Positions 35,703 through 44,766 of a stretch of DNA of 64,000 bases are shown here, piece by piece. How positions within the stretch are numbered: the stretch's first letter is position 1; each line of letters starts with the position of its first letter. Origin of the DNA: an uncultured Lachnospiraceae bacterium (GTDB lineage Bacteria > Bacillota > Clostridia > Lachnospirales > Lachnospiraceae); NCBI GenBank assembly GCA_946182825.1, contig CAMGZH010000001.1, positions 1 through 64,000 on the forward strand. Reading direction: 5' to 3'. The notes under the pieces are model-generated. The model worked only from the letters and a program-made list of their open reading frames with translations, did no database searches and was not told the DNA's origin. The position numbers and the translations under genes were made by a program.

Positions 35703-35784
35703 ACGAATCTCGCATTTTGTGATAAATGATATACGCATTGACCATTCAGTCGGGGTAGCATAGACAATTTCAAAAAGTTGTACA

Positions 35785-35813
35785 TTGATAGAAAAAAAGA
35801 ACAGGCCTACACT
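35785..35813 (+). promoter_or_regulatory. Sigma-A-type promoter for the radical SAM gene
   Basis: TTGATA and TACACT are separated by exactly 17 bases, ending 26 bases before the start codon, with AAAGGAGG in between. Confidence 0.6.
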
Positions 35814-35839
35814 ATGCCATATCAAAGGAGGACAAAAAA

Positions 35840-37300
35840 ATGGCATTGAAAGACCTTTCACATGCTGCCCAGCGACAGGCATTTTCCGTAGGGATCGACA
35901 ACTTTCTGAAGCACTTGAACAGAAAGGACCGAGAAGAGCGCATTGCCACCTATCAGAAACTGGTAGACGCAGCTGGAAAATTCTGGGGTGAGGGTACAGA
36001 CACTAAGAAACTGGAGGCTGTGAAGAAGGACATGGCTGATCCGGACAATCGTTGGATTCGTTTTATCAACCGGGTCTTGGATGAGACAGATCCTCACTAT
36101 GCAAAGACAATGATGTTGAATTTAGGTTATGAAGCCTTTTTCAGGGGAACAAAGACCATACGGGAAAACCGTGAAAAATACGGCTGCAACATCCCTTGGC
36201 TGATCCTTTTCGATCCCACCATGGCCTGCAATATGCATTGCACCGGCTGTTGGTCCGGAACCTACGGACATAAGGCCAACCTATCCTACGAGGACATGGA
36301 CAAGATCGTCCGTGAAGGCAAGGAGCTCGGTGTGTATGTCTATATGATGACAGGCGGTGAGCCGACCGTTCGTATGAAAGACATCTTCAAACTGGCGAAA
36401 AAGCACAACGACTGTGTATTCGGACTGTATTCCAATTCCACTCTGATCACAGACGAACTGGCAGAAGAGGTGCGGAAGCTGGGAAATATCACCTTTATGC
36501 TTTCCATTGAGGGAACGCCGGATACCAACGATGCCCGACGGGGAGATGGCCATTATGCAGCGGTTATGAAGGCCATGGATATTTTAAAGGCGCATGGTAT
36601 CGTGTTTGGTACCTCCATCTGCTACACACGGACCAATATCGAAGCTGTAACAAGCGATGACTTTTTCCATCTGCTGGAGGAAAAGGGTGCCAGATTCGGA
36701 TTCTATTTCCACCTGATGCCTGTGGGCAACAATGCAGCGGTTGAGCTGATGCCTACGGTGGAGCAGCGAAAGAACATGATCCGAAGGATCCGTCAGGTGA
36801 GAAGCGGGGAAAGTGATATCGAATTTTTCCCTATGGATTTCCAAAATGACGGAGAATATGTAGGTGGTTGTATTGCCGGAGGTCGTAATTACTTCCATAT
36901 CAACGCCAGCGGAGATGCAGAGCCCTGTGTATTCATCCACTTTTCCAACATGAACATCCATGAAAACAGCATCCTTGAGATACTGAAAAGTCCTCTGTTC
37001 ATGGCATATCATGAAGGACAGCCTTTTAACCGGAACCATTTAAGACCGTGTCCGATGTTGGAAAATCCACAGCTTTTACGGGAAATGGTGGAACGATCCG
37101 GAGCGCATCAGACCAACCAGGAAAGCCCGGAGAGTGTGGAGCATCTGTGCAGTAAGTGCGATGCTTATGCAAAGGAATGGGCGCCGGTGGCCGATAAGAT
37201 CTGGGCATCCCAGAAGCGCCGCAGACCGGCTTATGAGAATTACTCCAGAAAACACAGAGAACATCCGGAGCTGGCGGCCTTTGAAAATGTAACAGAATAA
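35840..37300 (+). CDS. Radical SAM/SPASM-type protein
   Basis: This 486-residue protein has the radical SAM cluster motif CNMHCTGC (CxxxCxxC) near residue 130, MMTGGEP for SAM binding, and a C-terminal Cys-containing region (GGCIAGGRNYFHINASGDAEPC and CSKCDAY) of the SPASM/Twitch kind. No peptide substrate gene is seen nearby. By eye it resembles large radical SAM proteins that stand alone in Clostridia, whose substrate I cannot name. It has its own promoter and terminator. Confidence 0.85.
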   Translation: MALKDLSHAAQRQAFSVGIDNFLKHLNRKDREERIATYQKLVDAAGKFWGEGTDTKKLEAVKKDMADPDNRWIRFINRVLDETDPHYAKTMMLNLGYEAFFRGTKTIRENREKYGCNIPWLILFDPTMACNMHCTGCWSGTYGHKANLSYEDMDKIVREGKELGVYVYMMTGGEPTVRMKDIFKLAKKHNDCVFGLYSNSTLITDELAEEVRKLGNITFMLSIEGTPDTNDARRGDGHYAAVMKAMDILKAHGIVFGTSICYTRTNIEAVTSDDFFHLLEEKGARFGFYFHLMPVGNNAAVELMPTVEQRKNMIRRIRQVRSGESDIEFFPMDFQNDGEYVGGCIAGGRNYFHINASGDAEPCVFIHFSNMNIHENSILEILKSPLFMAYHEGQPFNRNHLRPCPMLENPQLLREMVERSGAHQTNQESPESVEHLCSKCDAYAKEWAPVADKIWASQKRRRPAYENYSRKHREHPELAAFENVTE

Positions 37301-37310
37301 AGATCCTATT

Positions 37311-37352
37311 CTCCGAAACTGTGCAACGCACAGTTTTCGGGGATTTTTTTTG
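37311..37352 (+). terminator. Intrinsic terminator after the radical SAM gene
   Basis: CTCCGAAACTGTG pairs with CACAGTTTTCGGGG, followed by eight T residues. Confidence 0.88.
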
Positions 37353-37418
37353 TGTTTGGGCGGCTGCACCGATATAATGGAGGAGTGAGTGTAACATAGG
37401 CAGAGAAGAGAGGATTCC

Positions 37419-38630
37419 ATGGCAACAGGAAAGCTATATGATGATAGACCCTATGAAACAGAATTTTCAGCAGAGGTGTTAGAGGTAAAAAAGGCAGAGG
37501 AACCGCTTTGCTGGAACCTTGTATTGGATCAGACCCTGTTTTTTCCGGAGGAGGGCGGACAGTCACCGGATCGGGGAGAGATCGTGATAGATTCTGTCAC
37601 CTATGAGGTGGTGGATGTTTCCATACAGGATGAGATCATTACCCATAAGATCCGGGGCACGGAGGAGAAGGCTCCTGCCGGCGAACGGGCAGAAGGCAGG
37701 ATCTACTGGCAGCATCGTTACAGCAATATGCAGAACCACACGGGAGAGCATATTTTTTCCGGTCTGGTCCATGCCCAAAAGGGCTATGACAATGTGGGCT
37801 TTCATCTGTCCGATCGTGTTGTGACAATGGACTACAACGGTCCCCTTACGGAAGAGGAGATCCTGGAAGTTACCCGGGAGGCAAACCGGGTGATTGCCCG
37901 GAACCTTCCGGTGAACTGTGCCTATCCAACGGAGGAGGAACTTTCGGATCTGGAGTACCGAAGTAAGAAGGAAATCTCCGGGAAGGTCCGCATCGTGACC
38001 ATTCCCGGGGTGGATGTCTGTGCATGCTGCGCTCCCCATGTACGCTCCACCGCAGAGGTAGGACTTTTGATGGTGGTGGGGGCACAAAACTACAAGGGCG
38101 GAACCAGACTGTCCATTCTCTGTGGTATGCGTGCCGTGGCGGACTACCAGTTGAAGCAGAACGTGTTATCCTTGACGGGAAGGAACTTATCCACAAGTTG
38201 GGAAAATATTCCGGAAGCTGTGGATAAGTTAAAGCGTGAGCGGGATAACTTCCGTTACCAGACAGCCGCTCTGTCGGGGAAGCTGTTGGAGGCAGAGGCG
38301 AAGGAACTGCCGCCGGGAGAGAATGCCTGCCTTTTTACAGCATGTACCGACCGGAATGTACTGATCAAGGTCGTGGATCAGATGAAGCAGCAGTACACCG
38401 GGCTGTTTGTGATCTTTTCCACAGCAGAAGGTCTCTACGATCCTAAGGAGGCCCGTGCTTTTTCCTATGTGGGGGCTTCGGTTTCCGGAGACAGCCGAAG
38501 ACTCTCGGAATGTCTTAAGGCAGAATTTGGAGCGAAGGGCGGAGGAAAACCTCAAATGGTGCAGGGATCTGTCTTTGCAAGCGAAACTGAGCTTAGGAAA
38601 CTTATAGACACGGGCCTGGTTTCATGCTAG
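37419..38630 (+). CDS. AlaX-type alanyl-tRNA editing protein (long form)
   Basis: The 403 residues carry the editing-domain zinc motifs HTGEH (near 108) and CACCAPH (near 205), which hydrolyse Ser-tRNA(Ala) or Gly-tRNA(Ala), and a C-terminal DHHA1-like domain (GASVSGDSRRLSECLKAEFGAKGGGKPQMVQG). The length with DHHA1 identifies the AlaX-L class. It is a free-standing proofreading enzyme; alaS itself is not in the window. Confidence 0.9.
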   Translation: MATGKLYDDRPYETEFSAEVLEVKKAEEPLCWNLVLDQTLFFPEEGGQSPDRGEIVIDSVTYEVVDVSIQDEIITHKIRGTEEKAPAGERAEGRIYWQHRYSNMQNHTGEHIFSGLVHAQKGYDNVGFHLSDRVVTMDYNGPLTEEEILEVTREANRVIARNLPVNCAYPTEEELSDLEYRSKKEISGKVRIVTIPGVDVCACCAPHVRSTAEVGLLMVVGAQNYKGGTRLSILCGMRAVADYQLKQNVLSLTGRNLSTSWENIPEAVDKLKRERDNFRYQTAALSGKLLEAEAKELPPGENACLFTACTDRNVLIKVVDQMKQQYTGLFVIFSTAEGLYDPKEARAFSYVGASVSGDSRRLSECLKAEFGAKGGGKPQMVQGSVFASETELRKLIDTGLVSC

Positions 38631-38673
38631 TATAAATGAACAAATAAAGATGTATTAGGATCTAAGAGGGAAC

Positions 38674-40347
38674 ATGCAACATATAATCAGTGATTCAGAC
38701 AGGGAGTTTTTCCAGCAGATGGCAGACTGTATGCCAGGAGGATTTCTTGCCTATTTTGCAGACGAAGACCAGGAGATTATTACAGCCAATGCTCAGGTTC
38801 TCGAGTTGATGGAGTGTGATAGTCTGGCGCAGCTTCGTGAACATACCGGGAACAGCTTTCTGGGCTTTGTAGCAGAGCAGGACCGACGTCTGGTACAGAG
38901 ACAGATCCGGTTTCAGGTAAATAACCCCATCAGTGGACGCAAGGAAGACTATGTCCAGTATCGGGTACATACAGCTAAGGGACGGATCCGAGAGGTGGAG
39001 GATTTCGGACGACTGATCACCTACCGTGATCAGAAGATCTACACAGTGTTTTTAGCAGACAAAGACAATAAGAAGCGTAACCAGGGAATTGACTACATGA
39101 CAGGTCTGATTCAGAGAAGTGCCTTCAGCAGTCATGCCCGGGGATTTGCTTTTCGTCATTACAAACATCATAAATTATCTCTTCTGTGGATGGATATTGA
39201 TGATTTTAAATCTTACAATAAAATCTATGGTTATCAGGCGGGAGACCGGCTTCTTCGCCAAATCGCAGATGCGTTAAAGGATGTATTCGGAGACGGCGTG
39301 GTTGCTCATTGTAATGAGGATCATTTTGCTGTAATGTGCTACCGGGAGGATATAGAGGGACGGACGTCCATGCTGCTTCAGAAGGTAAATGCACTGAACC
39401 GTCAGTCTTCTCTGCTTTTGAACATCGGCGTGTATGATCTGAACAATCAGGATATCCTGATTCTGGATATTGATCAGATGCTCGACCACGCCCGGATGGC
39501 CTGTAATTCCATTAAGGACAATTATGACGTGTCCATTGGTTACTATCATGAGGAGCTGGGAGAAAAGGTTCTGCGGGATCAGTATGTTCTCTCCCATCTT
39601 CGTGAGGCGATCTCCATGAACTGGATCAAGGTATACTACCAGCCCATCGCTTCAGCGGCAGGTCATCAGATCGTTGAAGTGGAGGCACTGGCTCGCTGGG
39701 AGGATCCGAACTACGGATTTCTGACACCGGATCAGTTTATTCCTCTTCTGGAGAAGAGGCATTTGATCCATTATCTGGATACCTGCGTTATGGAGCAGGT
39801 GGCGCGTAACTACCGGGTTGCGGTGGATCGCGGTATTCCGGTGTGTCCGGTTTCTGTTAATCTGTCCAGACTGGATTTCGAGGACTGTGACATTGTGGCT
39901 GAGATCGATGCGATCCGCAAGGATTATGGTATGCCCAAGGACATGATCCATATTGAGATCACAGAATCTGCCGTCAATGAAAAGGATACGGCTCTGACAG
40001 AGGGAATCGCCAGATTTATTAGGGAAGGCTATCAGGTTTGGATGGATGATTTTGGAAGCGGATATTCTTCTCTGAATGTATTGAAGGATTATCGTTTCGG
40101 TGTCATCAAGTTTGATATGCAGTTTCTTCGGGATTTCCAGATCCCGGCAAAGGCAGAGAGGACCCGTAAGATCCTTGAAGCCATGATCCCCATGGTTCGT
40201 TCCCTTGGAATGGTGACCCTGACAGAAGGGGTAGAGACCATGGAAGAGGCTTGTTATCTCAAGAGTATCGGCTGTCAGATGCTACAGGGATATTTTATCA
40301 GCAAGCCGAAGCCCTTTGAGGAGCTTTGCCTTGGGGTATTAGATTAA
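38674..40347 (+). CDS. PAS-like/degenerate GGDEF/EAL cyclic-di-GMP phosphodiesterase
   Basis: The 557 residues comprise a PAS-like sensor (about 10-125), a GGDEF-like domain whose signature is replaced by HCNEDHFAV, so cyclase activity is unlikely, and an EAL domain (about 300-555). The EAL domain retains VEALARW, SVNLSR, IEITESA, DDFGSGYSSL, VIKFD, TEGVET and QGYFISKP. All residues I associate with c-di-GMP hydrolysis are kept. It has no membrane segment, so it is cytosolic. Confidence 0.92.
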   Translation: MQHIISDSDREFFQQMADCMPGGFLAYFADEDQEIITANAQVLELMECDSLAQLREHTGNSFLGFVAEQDRRLVQRQIRFQVNNPISGRKEDYVQYRVHTAKGRIREVEDFGRLITYRDQKIYTVFLADKDNKKRNQGIDYMTGLIQRSAFSSHARGFAFRHYKHHKLSLLWMDIDDFKSYNKIYGYQAGDRLLRQIADALKDVFGDGVVAHCNEDHFAVMCYREDIEGRTSMLLQKVNALNRQSSLLLNIGVYDLNNQDILILDIDQMLDHARMACNSIKDNYDVSIGYYHEELGEKVLRDQYVLSHLREAISMNWIKVYYQPIASAAGHQIVEVEALARWEDPNYGFLTPDQFIPLLEKRHLIHYLDTCVMEQVARNYRVAVDRGIPVCPVSVNLSRLDFEDCDIVAEIDAIRKDYGMPKDMIHIEITESAVNEKDTALTEGIARFIREGYQVWMDDFGSGYSSLNVLKDYRFGVIKFDMQFLRDFQIPAKAERTRKILEAMIPMVRSLGMVTLTEGVETMEEACYLKSIGCQMLQGYFISKPKPFEELCLGVLD

Positions 40348-40374
40348 GTGGGGTAGATTTAGGAGGAATGTAAC

Positions 40375-41103
40375 ATGTTTCATATTGATCCTGACGGACC
40401 TTTGATGAGTGGACTGACAAAACTGGCCAATCTGGTGCTACTCAATATCTGGTTTGTGATCTGCTGTATTCCGGTCTTTACCATCGGAGCTTCTTTTACG
40501 GCACTGATGGATATGACCACACGAATGGTACGAGGTGAGGAAGGAACCGCTATTACGAAGGGGTTCTTCCGGGCCTTCAAGGAGAACTTTGGGAAGTCCA
40601 CGACGATCTGGCTGATTCAGTTCATCCTGATTCTGATCTGTGGATGTGATTTCTTTATCGGTCAGCGGCTGGTACTGTCTTCCGGATTGCAGCTGGTATT
40701 CTATGCGGTATGGGCCATTGCCTTCATGCTGGTGCTCTTTACGACCTGGTACGCTCTGACGTTACAGGCTATTTTTGAGAACAGACCGCTGACAACCATT
40801 AAGAACGGTCTTCTGATCAGTGTAGGACGATTCCCTTATTCCCTTTTGATCGCGGTATTGTTTCTGTCACCGGTGTCTCTTGTGTTTATGTCGTTGAAGC
40901 AGGCGATCTTCCTCTTCCCGTTGGTTGTTATGGTGTGGTTCGCAGCAGCAGCCTATGGAGCCGCCTTCTTTTTCCAGAAGGCTCTTAAGCCCTTCTACCC
41001 GAAGGAGAAGGAAGAGGATACGGAGGAGTCTGAGGGCGTCGAGGCTTCCGGTTTTGCGGCTCTGGATGCTTTGGAGCGTAAGCTGAAAGAAGAGGATCAA
41101 TAA
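40375..41103 (+). CDS. DUF624 (YesL-like) membrane protein
   Basis: This 242-residue protein has five or six hydrophobic segments, with LANLVLLNIWFVICCIPVFTIGAS near the N-terminus, which is typical of YesL/DUF624. The tail is Glu-rich and cytoplasmic. The family is usually found beside carbohydrate ABC transporters, as here. Its biochemical role is not established. ATG follows TAGGAGGAATG. Confidence 0.88.
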   Translation: MFHIDPDGPLMSGLTKLANLVLLNIWFVICCIPVFTIGASFTALMDMTTRMVRGEEGTAITKGFFRAFKENFGKSTTIWLIQFILILICGCDFFIGQRLVLSSGLQLVFYAVWAIAFMLVLFTTWYALTLQAIFENRPLTTIKNGLLISVGRFPYSLLIAVLFLSPVSLVFMSLKQAIFLFPLVVMVWFAAAAYGAAFFFQKALKPFYPKEKEEDTEESEGVEASGFAALDALERKLKEEDQ

Positions 41104-41117
41104 ACGCAGGCGGATAG

Positions 41118-41157
41118 GAACGTATGAAAATGTAAGGTTTTCATACGTTCTTTTTTT
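41118..41157 (+). terminator. Intrinsic terminator after the DUF624 gene
   Basis: GAACGTATGAAAA pairs perfectly with TTTTCATACGTTC across a seven-base loop, followed by seven T residues. Confidence 0.92.
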
Positions 41158-41235
41158 GTCTTTTTTGGACTGTACATTTTGCACAAAAAATGACATGTGA
41201 AAACTATCACATTAGACGAAATGTATATTGGAGTA

Positions 41236-41264
41236 TTGAAAACGTTTCCGAAAGGTGTTACATT
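41236..41264 (+). promoter_or_regulatory. Promoter of the maltodextrin-type operon
   Basis: TTGAAA and TACATT are 17 bases apart. A LacI-type operator lies over the -35 box and the start of the spacer, and another lies just after the expected start near 41271. Confidence 0.65.
41238..41249. promoter_or_regulatory. LacI/CcpA-type operator O1
   Basis: GAAAACGTTTCC overlaps the -35 box. The AACGTT core is typical of LacI-family and cre sites. The repressor encoded at 46358 or CcpA could bind. Confidence 0.65.
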
Positions 41265-41277
41265 ATTTTCTGTCAAA

Positions 41278-41289
41278 GGAAACGTTTCC
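41278..41289. promoter_or_regulatory. LacI/CcpA-type operator O2
   Basis: GGAAACGTTTCC is a perfect 12-bp palindrome just downstream of the expected transcription start. Its centre is 35 bases from O1, a little over three helical turns. Confidence 0.75.
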
Positions 41290-41309
41290 AATATGAGAAA
41301 TAAAGGGAC

Positions 41310-41336
41310 GGGAACGTTTTCTTTAGAAACGTTCCC
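41310..41336. promoter_or_regulatory. Double operator / hairpin O3-O4
   Basis: Two further AACGTT cores (GGGAACGTTTTC at 41310-41321 and GAAACGTTCCC at 41326-41336) form an inverted pair that could also fold as an RNA hairpin in the leader. Whether it acts as DNA operator or RNA element is undecided. Confidence 0.55.
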
Positions 41337-41399
41337 GATGGTGGTAACCAGGGGACGGGGAACTTTCCCAAAGGGGATCAGATAAGAATGGAGGGTACT

Positions 41400-42752
41400 A
41401 TGAAAAAGAAACTGGTTAGCGTACTGCTGTGTGGCGCAATGGCTATGACAATGTTCGCAGGCTGCGGCATGAAGTCAAGCTCTGGTAGTGGCTCAAGTGC
41501 AGCAAAGAGTTCCAAGTCCGGTAAGGTATATTACCTTAACTTTAAGCCGGAGGCCGAGGAAGCATGGCAGGATCTTGCCAAGAAGTATACAAAGGAGACT
41601 GGAACAGAAGTCAAGGTTGTAACAGCGGCATCCGGAACGTATGAGCAGCAGCTTACATCTGAGATGGCAAAGAGCGATGCGCCGACACTGTTCCAGGTAA
41701 ACGGACCGGTAGGACTTAACAACTGGAAGGACTACTGTGACGATATGTCTGGCAGTGAGCTTTACAAGCATATGAAGAAGGGAACCGAGAGTTTCACCTT
41801 AACGGATGGTGATAAGGTTATGGGAATCGCATATGCTATTGAGACCTACGGCATCATTTACAATAAGACCTTATTCGATAAGTACACCAAGACATCCGGT
41901 GCAGTGGTCAAGTCAGCCGATGAGATCAATTCCTTTGATACGCTGAAGAAGGTGGCGGATGATATCCAGTCCAAGAAGTCAGACCTTGGAATCGACGGAG
42001 CTTTCTCTGTAGCAGGAATGGACGGATCCTCCGACTGGAGATTCAAGACACACCTTGCAAACCTTCCAATCTATTACGAGTACCAGAAGGAGGGAGAGAC
42101 TTCCACTGAGGCGATCAAGGGTGAGTACCTGGATCAGTACAAGCAGATCTGGGATCTTTACATCACAGATTCTACCTGTGATCCAAAGCTGTTATCTTCT
42201 AAGACCATTGATGACGCCAACGGTGAGTTCTCAACCGGCAAGGCAGTCTTCTATCAGAATGGTACCTGGGCTGTCGGTGATGTGGCAGGTGACGGTAAGC
42301 TGAAGGAAGATGAACTTGGAATGCTTCCAATCTATATCGGAGCTGAGGGCGAAGAGAATCAGGGACTTTGCACAGGATCTGAGAACTACTGGTGCGTGAA
42401 CACCAAGGCATCCGATGCGGATAAGCAGGCAACCTATGATTTCCTGAACTGGGTGGTAACATCCGATGCAGGACGTGATGCACTTGCCAACACCATGGGA
42501 TTTGTAACACCGTTTGATACCTTCACCGGTGACTATGAGACAAAGAATCCTCTTGTTAAGATCGCCAACGAGTACGTTGCCAACGGCAAGACACCTGTTT
42601 CATGGAACTTCGCAACCATCCCTTCCGAGGAGTGGAAGAACAACCTTGGTTCTGCACTTACATCATATGCAGCAGGAACCGGTGATTGGAAGGCCGTAAC
42701 AAAGGCATTCGTTGATGGCTGGGCAACCGAGTATGCAGCAACACACGAGTAA
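41400..42752 (+). CDS. Maltodextrin-type ABC transporter solute-binding lipoprotein
   Basis: I start at ATG 41400, six bases after the GGAGGGT site (41390-41396), not at the in-frame ATG 41388. The 450 residues have lipobox FAGC, a Ser/Gly-rich tether and a family 1 solute-binding fold (VYYLNFKPEAEEAWQDLAKKYTKETGTEV; ENYWCVNTKASDADKQATYDFLNWV). Substrate is inferred as maltodextrin from malQ and the LacI-type regulator downstream. It is the first gene of the operon. Confidence 0.88.
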   Translation: MKKKLVSVLLCGAMAMTMFAGCGMKSSSGSGSSAAKSSKSGKVYYLNFKPEAEEAWQDLAKKYTKETGTEVKVVTAASGTYEQQLTSEMAKSDAPTLFQVNGPVGLNNWKDYCDDMSGSELYKHMKKGTESFTLTDGDKVMGIAYAIETYGIIYNKTLFDKYTKTSGAVVKSADEINSFDTLKKVADDIQSKKSDLGIDGAFSVAGMDGSSDWRFKTHLANLPIYYEYQKEGETSTEAIKGEYLDQYKQIWDLYITDSTCDPKLLSSKTIDDANGEFSTGKAVFYQNGTWAVGDVAGDGKLKEDELGMLPIYIGAEGEENQGLCTGSENYWCVNTKASDADKQATYDFLNWVVTSDAGRDALANTMGFVTPFDTFTGDYETKNPLVKIANEYVANGKTPVSWNFATIPSEEWKNNLGSALTSYAAGTGDWKAVTKAFVDGWATEYAATHE

Positions 42753-42784
42753 ACACAATTCGTTCAACCTCTTCTTTTAATAAG

Positions 42785-42843
42785 TCCGGCGTAGGCCGGA
42801 AGTGTGATCCGGGTAGGTGGTAAGCTTGCCACCTGCCCGTTTT
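42785..42843 (+). promoter_or_regulatory. Two hairpins after the binding-protein gene (partial terminator or mRNA stabiliser)
   Basis: TCCGGC-GTAG-GCCGGA (42785-42800) is followed by GGGTAGGTGG/CCACCTGCCC (42811-42838) and GTTTT. The weak T-run suggests partial termination or protection of the upstream mRNA, a common way to make more binding protein than permease. Confidence 0.6.
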
Positions 42844-42951
42844 GTGCTTAATCTCGGTTGGAATCCCAATCTCTGACTGAGATAAACGCTCCGCACCAAG
42901 TCTCGTGGGGAGACTTGAACCAAGGGAATGGTTGAATAAAAGCAGGAAAAG

Positions 42952-43014
42952 ATACCGGGCCTTCAGAGAAATCTGGCAGGGCAGATGCCTTGGATTTCTG
43001 TGATGAGCCGGTAT
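42952..43014 (+). promoter_or_regulatory. Long imperfect hairpin just before the permease ribosome site
   Basis: ATACCGG pairs with CCGGTAT, and inside it CAGAGAAATC pairs with GATTTCTGTG with one mismatch, enclosing a small GGCA/TGCC stem. It ends six bases before GAGAAGGAG. It may help termination read-through control or translation of the permeases; no known riboswitch is recognised. Confidence 0.5.
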
Positions 43015-43038
43015 CACCAGTGAGAAGGAGTCAGAAAT

Positions 43039-43881
43039 ATGAAAAGAACTGTACGCAGGGCCTTTCCCCTGTTTGTGCTGCCGACCCTGGTGGCTTTTAT
43101 CGTTGGATTCATTATCCCGTTTGTTATGGGCGTGTATCTGTCCTTTCATAAATTTACGGTGGTAACAAACACAAAGTTTGTAGGGTTTGGTAACTACGTA
43201 AAAATGATGGGAGATCAGAGTTTTGTACATTCCCTTTGGTATACGGTTTTGTTTACCATCGTCAGTGTGATCACCATCAATGTGTTCGCATTTATCATTG
43301 CACTGTTTTTATGCAAGGTGTTTAAGGGGGCGAAACTGTTCCGAACCATCTTCTTTATGCCGAATCTGATCGGTGGTATCGTGCTGGGTTATATCTGGCA
43401 GATCATTTTAAACGGAATTCTGGCGCATTGGAACATTACCCTTCAGTACGATGCAAAATACGGATTCTGGGGCCTGATCATTCTGATGAACTGGCAGCAG
43501 ATCGGTTATATGATGATCATTTATATTGCAGGCATCATGTCGGTTCCAACGGAGCTGTTAGAGTCTGCCATGATCGATGGTGCCGGATCCTTTGAACGTC
43601 TTAAGAGCGTTGTGATTCCGATCCTTCGCCCGTCCATTACGATCTGTACCTTCCTGACACTGACCAACGGTTTCAAGCTCTTTGATCAGAACCTGGCACT
43701 GACCGGAGGCGAGCCGGCGAAGTCATCCGAGATGCTGGCACTAAATATTTATAACACCTTCTACGGAAGAGTCGGATGGCAGGGTGTAGGACAGGCGAAG
43801 GCCGTGATCTTCACCATCATCGTAGCAGCGATCGCATTTATTCAGCTGTATGCAACAAGGAGTAAGGAGGAACAGATGTAA
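43039..43881 (+). CDS. Sugar ABC transporter permease 1 (MalF-like, CUT1)
   Basis: The 280 residues contain six membrane helices and the EAA loop (ELLESAMIDGAGSFERLKSVVIPIL) that contacts the ATPase. It lacks the long periplasmic P2 loop of enteric MalF, as is normal in Firmicutes. The stop overlaps the next permease start by one base. The ATPase (MsmX/MalK) is not in this operon, so it is probably shared from elsewhere. Confidence 0.9.
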   Translation: MKRTVRRAFPLFVLPTLVAFIVGFIIPFVMGVYLSFHKFTVVTNTKFVGFGNYVKMMGDQSFVHSLWYTVLFTIVSVITINVFAFIIALFLCKVFKGAKLFRTIFFMPNLIGGIVLGYIWQIILNGILAHWNITLQYDAKYGFWGLIILMNWQQIGYMMIIYIAGIMSVPTELLESAMIDGAGSFERLKSVVIPILRPSITICTFLTLTNGFKLFDQNLALTGGEPAKSSEMLALNIYNTFYGRVGWQGVGQAKAVIFTIIVAAIAFIQLYATRSKEEQM

Positions 43882-44747
43882 TGGCTAAGACAAAAGTAAA
43901 AAGCTTCGACCCGTCAGAAAAGCCTGCAAAGAACGGTTGGCTTCTGACACTGATTTTTTCACTGCTTTCTGTATTTTTTATCATGCCGATCCTGGTTGTG
44001 CTCTGGAACTCCTTTAAGGTGAAAAGTTCTATTAACCTGACACCGTTCCAGCTTCCCAACCGTCAGACCTTTGTGGGGTTTGAAAACTATATCCGCGGTA
44101 TGCAGCAGATCAATTTCTTTGCTGCCTTTGTCAATACGCTGACCATCACCGTACTTTCCGTGGTTGTGATCATTCTCTGCACCTCCATGTGCGGATGGTA
44201 CATTGCGAGGGTAAATTCCAAGGGAGGAAATCTGATCTACTTCCTGTTTGCCTTCTCCATGGTCATTCCGTTCCAGATGGTTATGTACACCCTGTCACTT
44301 GTGGCAAACCGCCTGGGACTTACCACACCTCTTGGAATCGTTCCGGTCTACCTTGGTTTTGGTGCCGGACTTGCAACCTTTATGTTTGTGGGATTTGCAA
44401 GATCCATTCCACTGGAGATCGAAGAGGCAGCCATGATCGATGGCTGTGGCGCCTGCGGAATCTTTTTCCGTGTGGTACTTCCGATCATGAAACCGACCTA
44501 TATTACCGTTGCTATCCTTGAGACCATGTGGATCTGGAACGATTACCTTCTTCCATCACTGGTTCTGCAGTCGGATTACAGGACCATACCAATTGCGATC
44601 CAGTATCTGAAGGGCGGATACGGAACCGTGGACTGGGGTGCAATGATGGCAGTATTGATCCTTGCCATTGTGCCGATCATCATCTTCTACGCGATCTGTC
44701 AGAAGTACATCATCGGAGGCGTTGTTGCAGGAGCAGTCAAGGGATAA
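43881..44747 (+). CDS. Sugar ABC transporter permease 2 (MalG-like, CUT1)
   Basis: The 288 residues contain six membrane helices and the EAA motif EIEEAAMIDGCGACGIFFRVVLPIM. It forms the heterodimeric channel with the preceding gene. It is followed 19 bases later by malQ. Confidence 0.9.
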   Translation: MAKTKVKSFDPSEKPAKNGWLLTLIFSLLSVFFIMPILVVLWNSFKVKSSINLTPFQLPNRQTFVGFENYIRGMQQINFFAAFVNTLTITVLSVVVIILCTSMCGWYIARVNSKGGNLIYFLFAFSMVIPFQMVMYTLSLVANRLGLTTPLGIVPVYLGFGAGLATFMFVGFARSIPLEIEEAAMIDGCGACGIFFRVVLPIMKPTYITVAILETMWIWNDYLLPSLVLQSDYRTIPIAIQYLKGGYGTVDWGAMMAVLILAIVPIIIFYAICQKYIIGGVVAGAVKG

Positions 44748-44766
44748 TATTAGTAAGGAGACGAGT

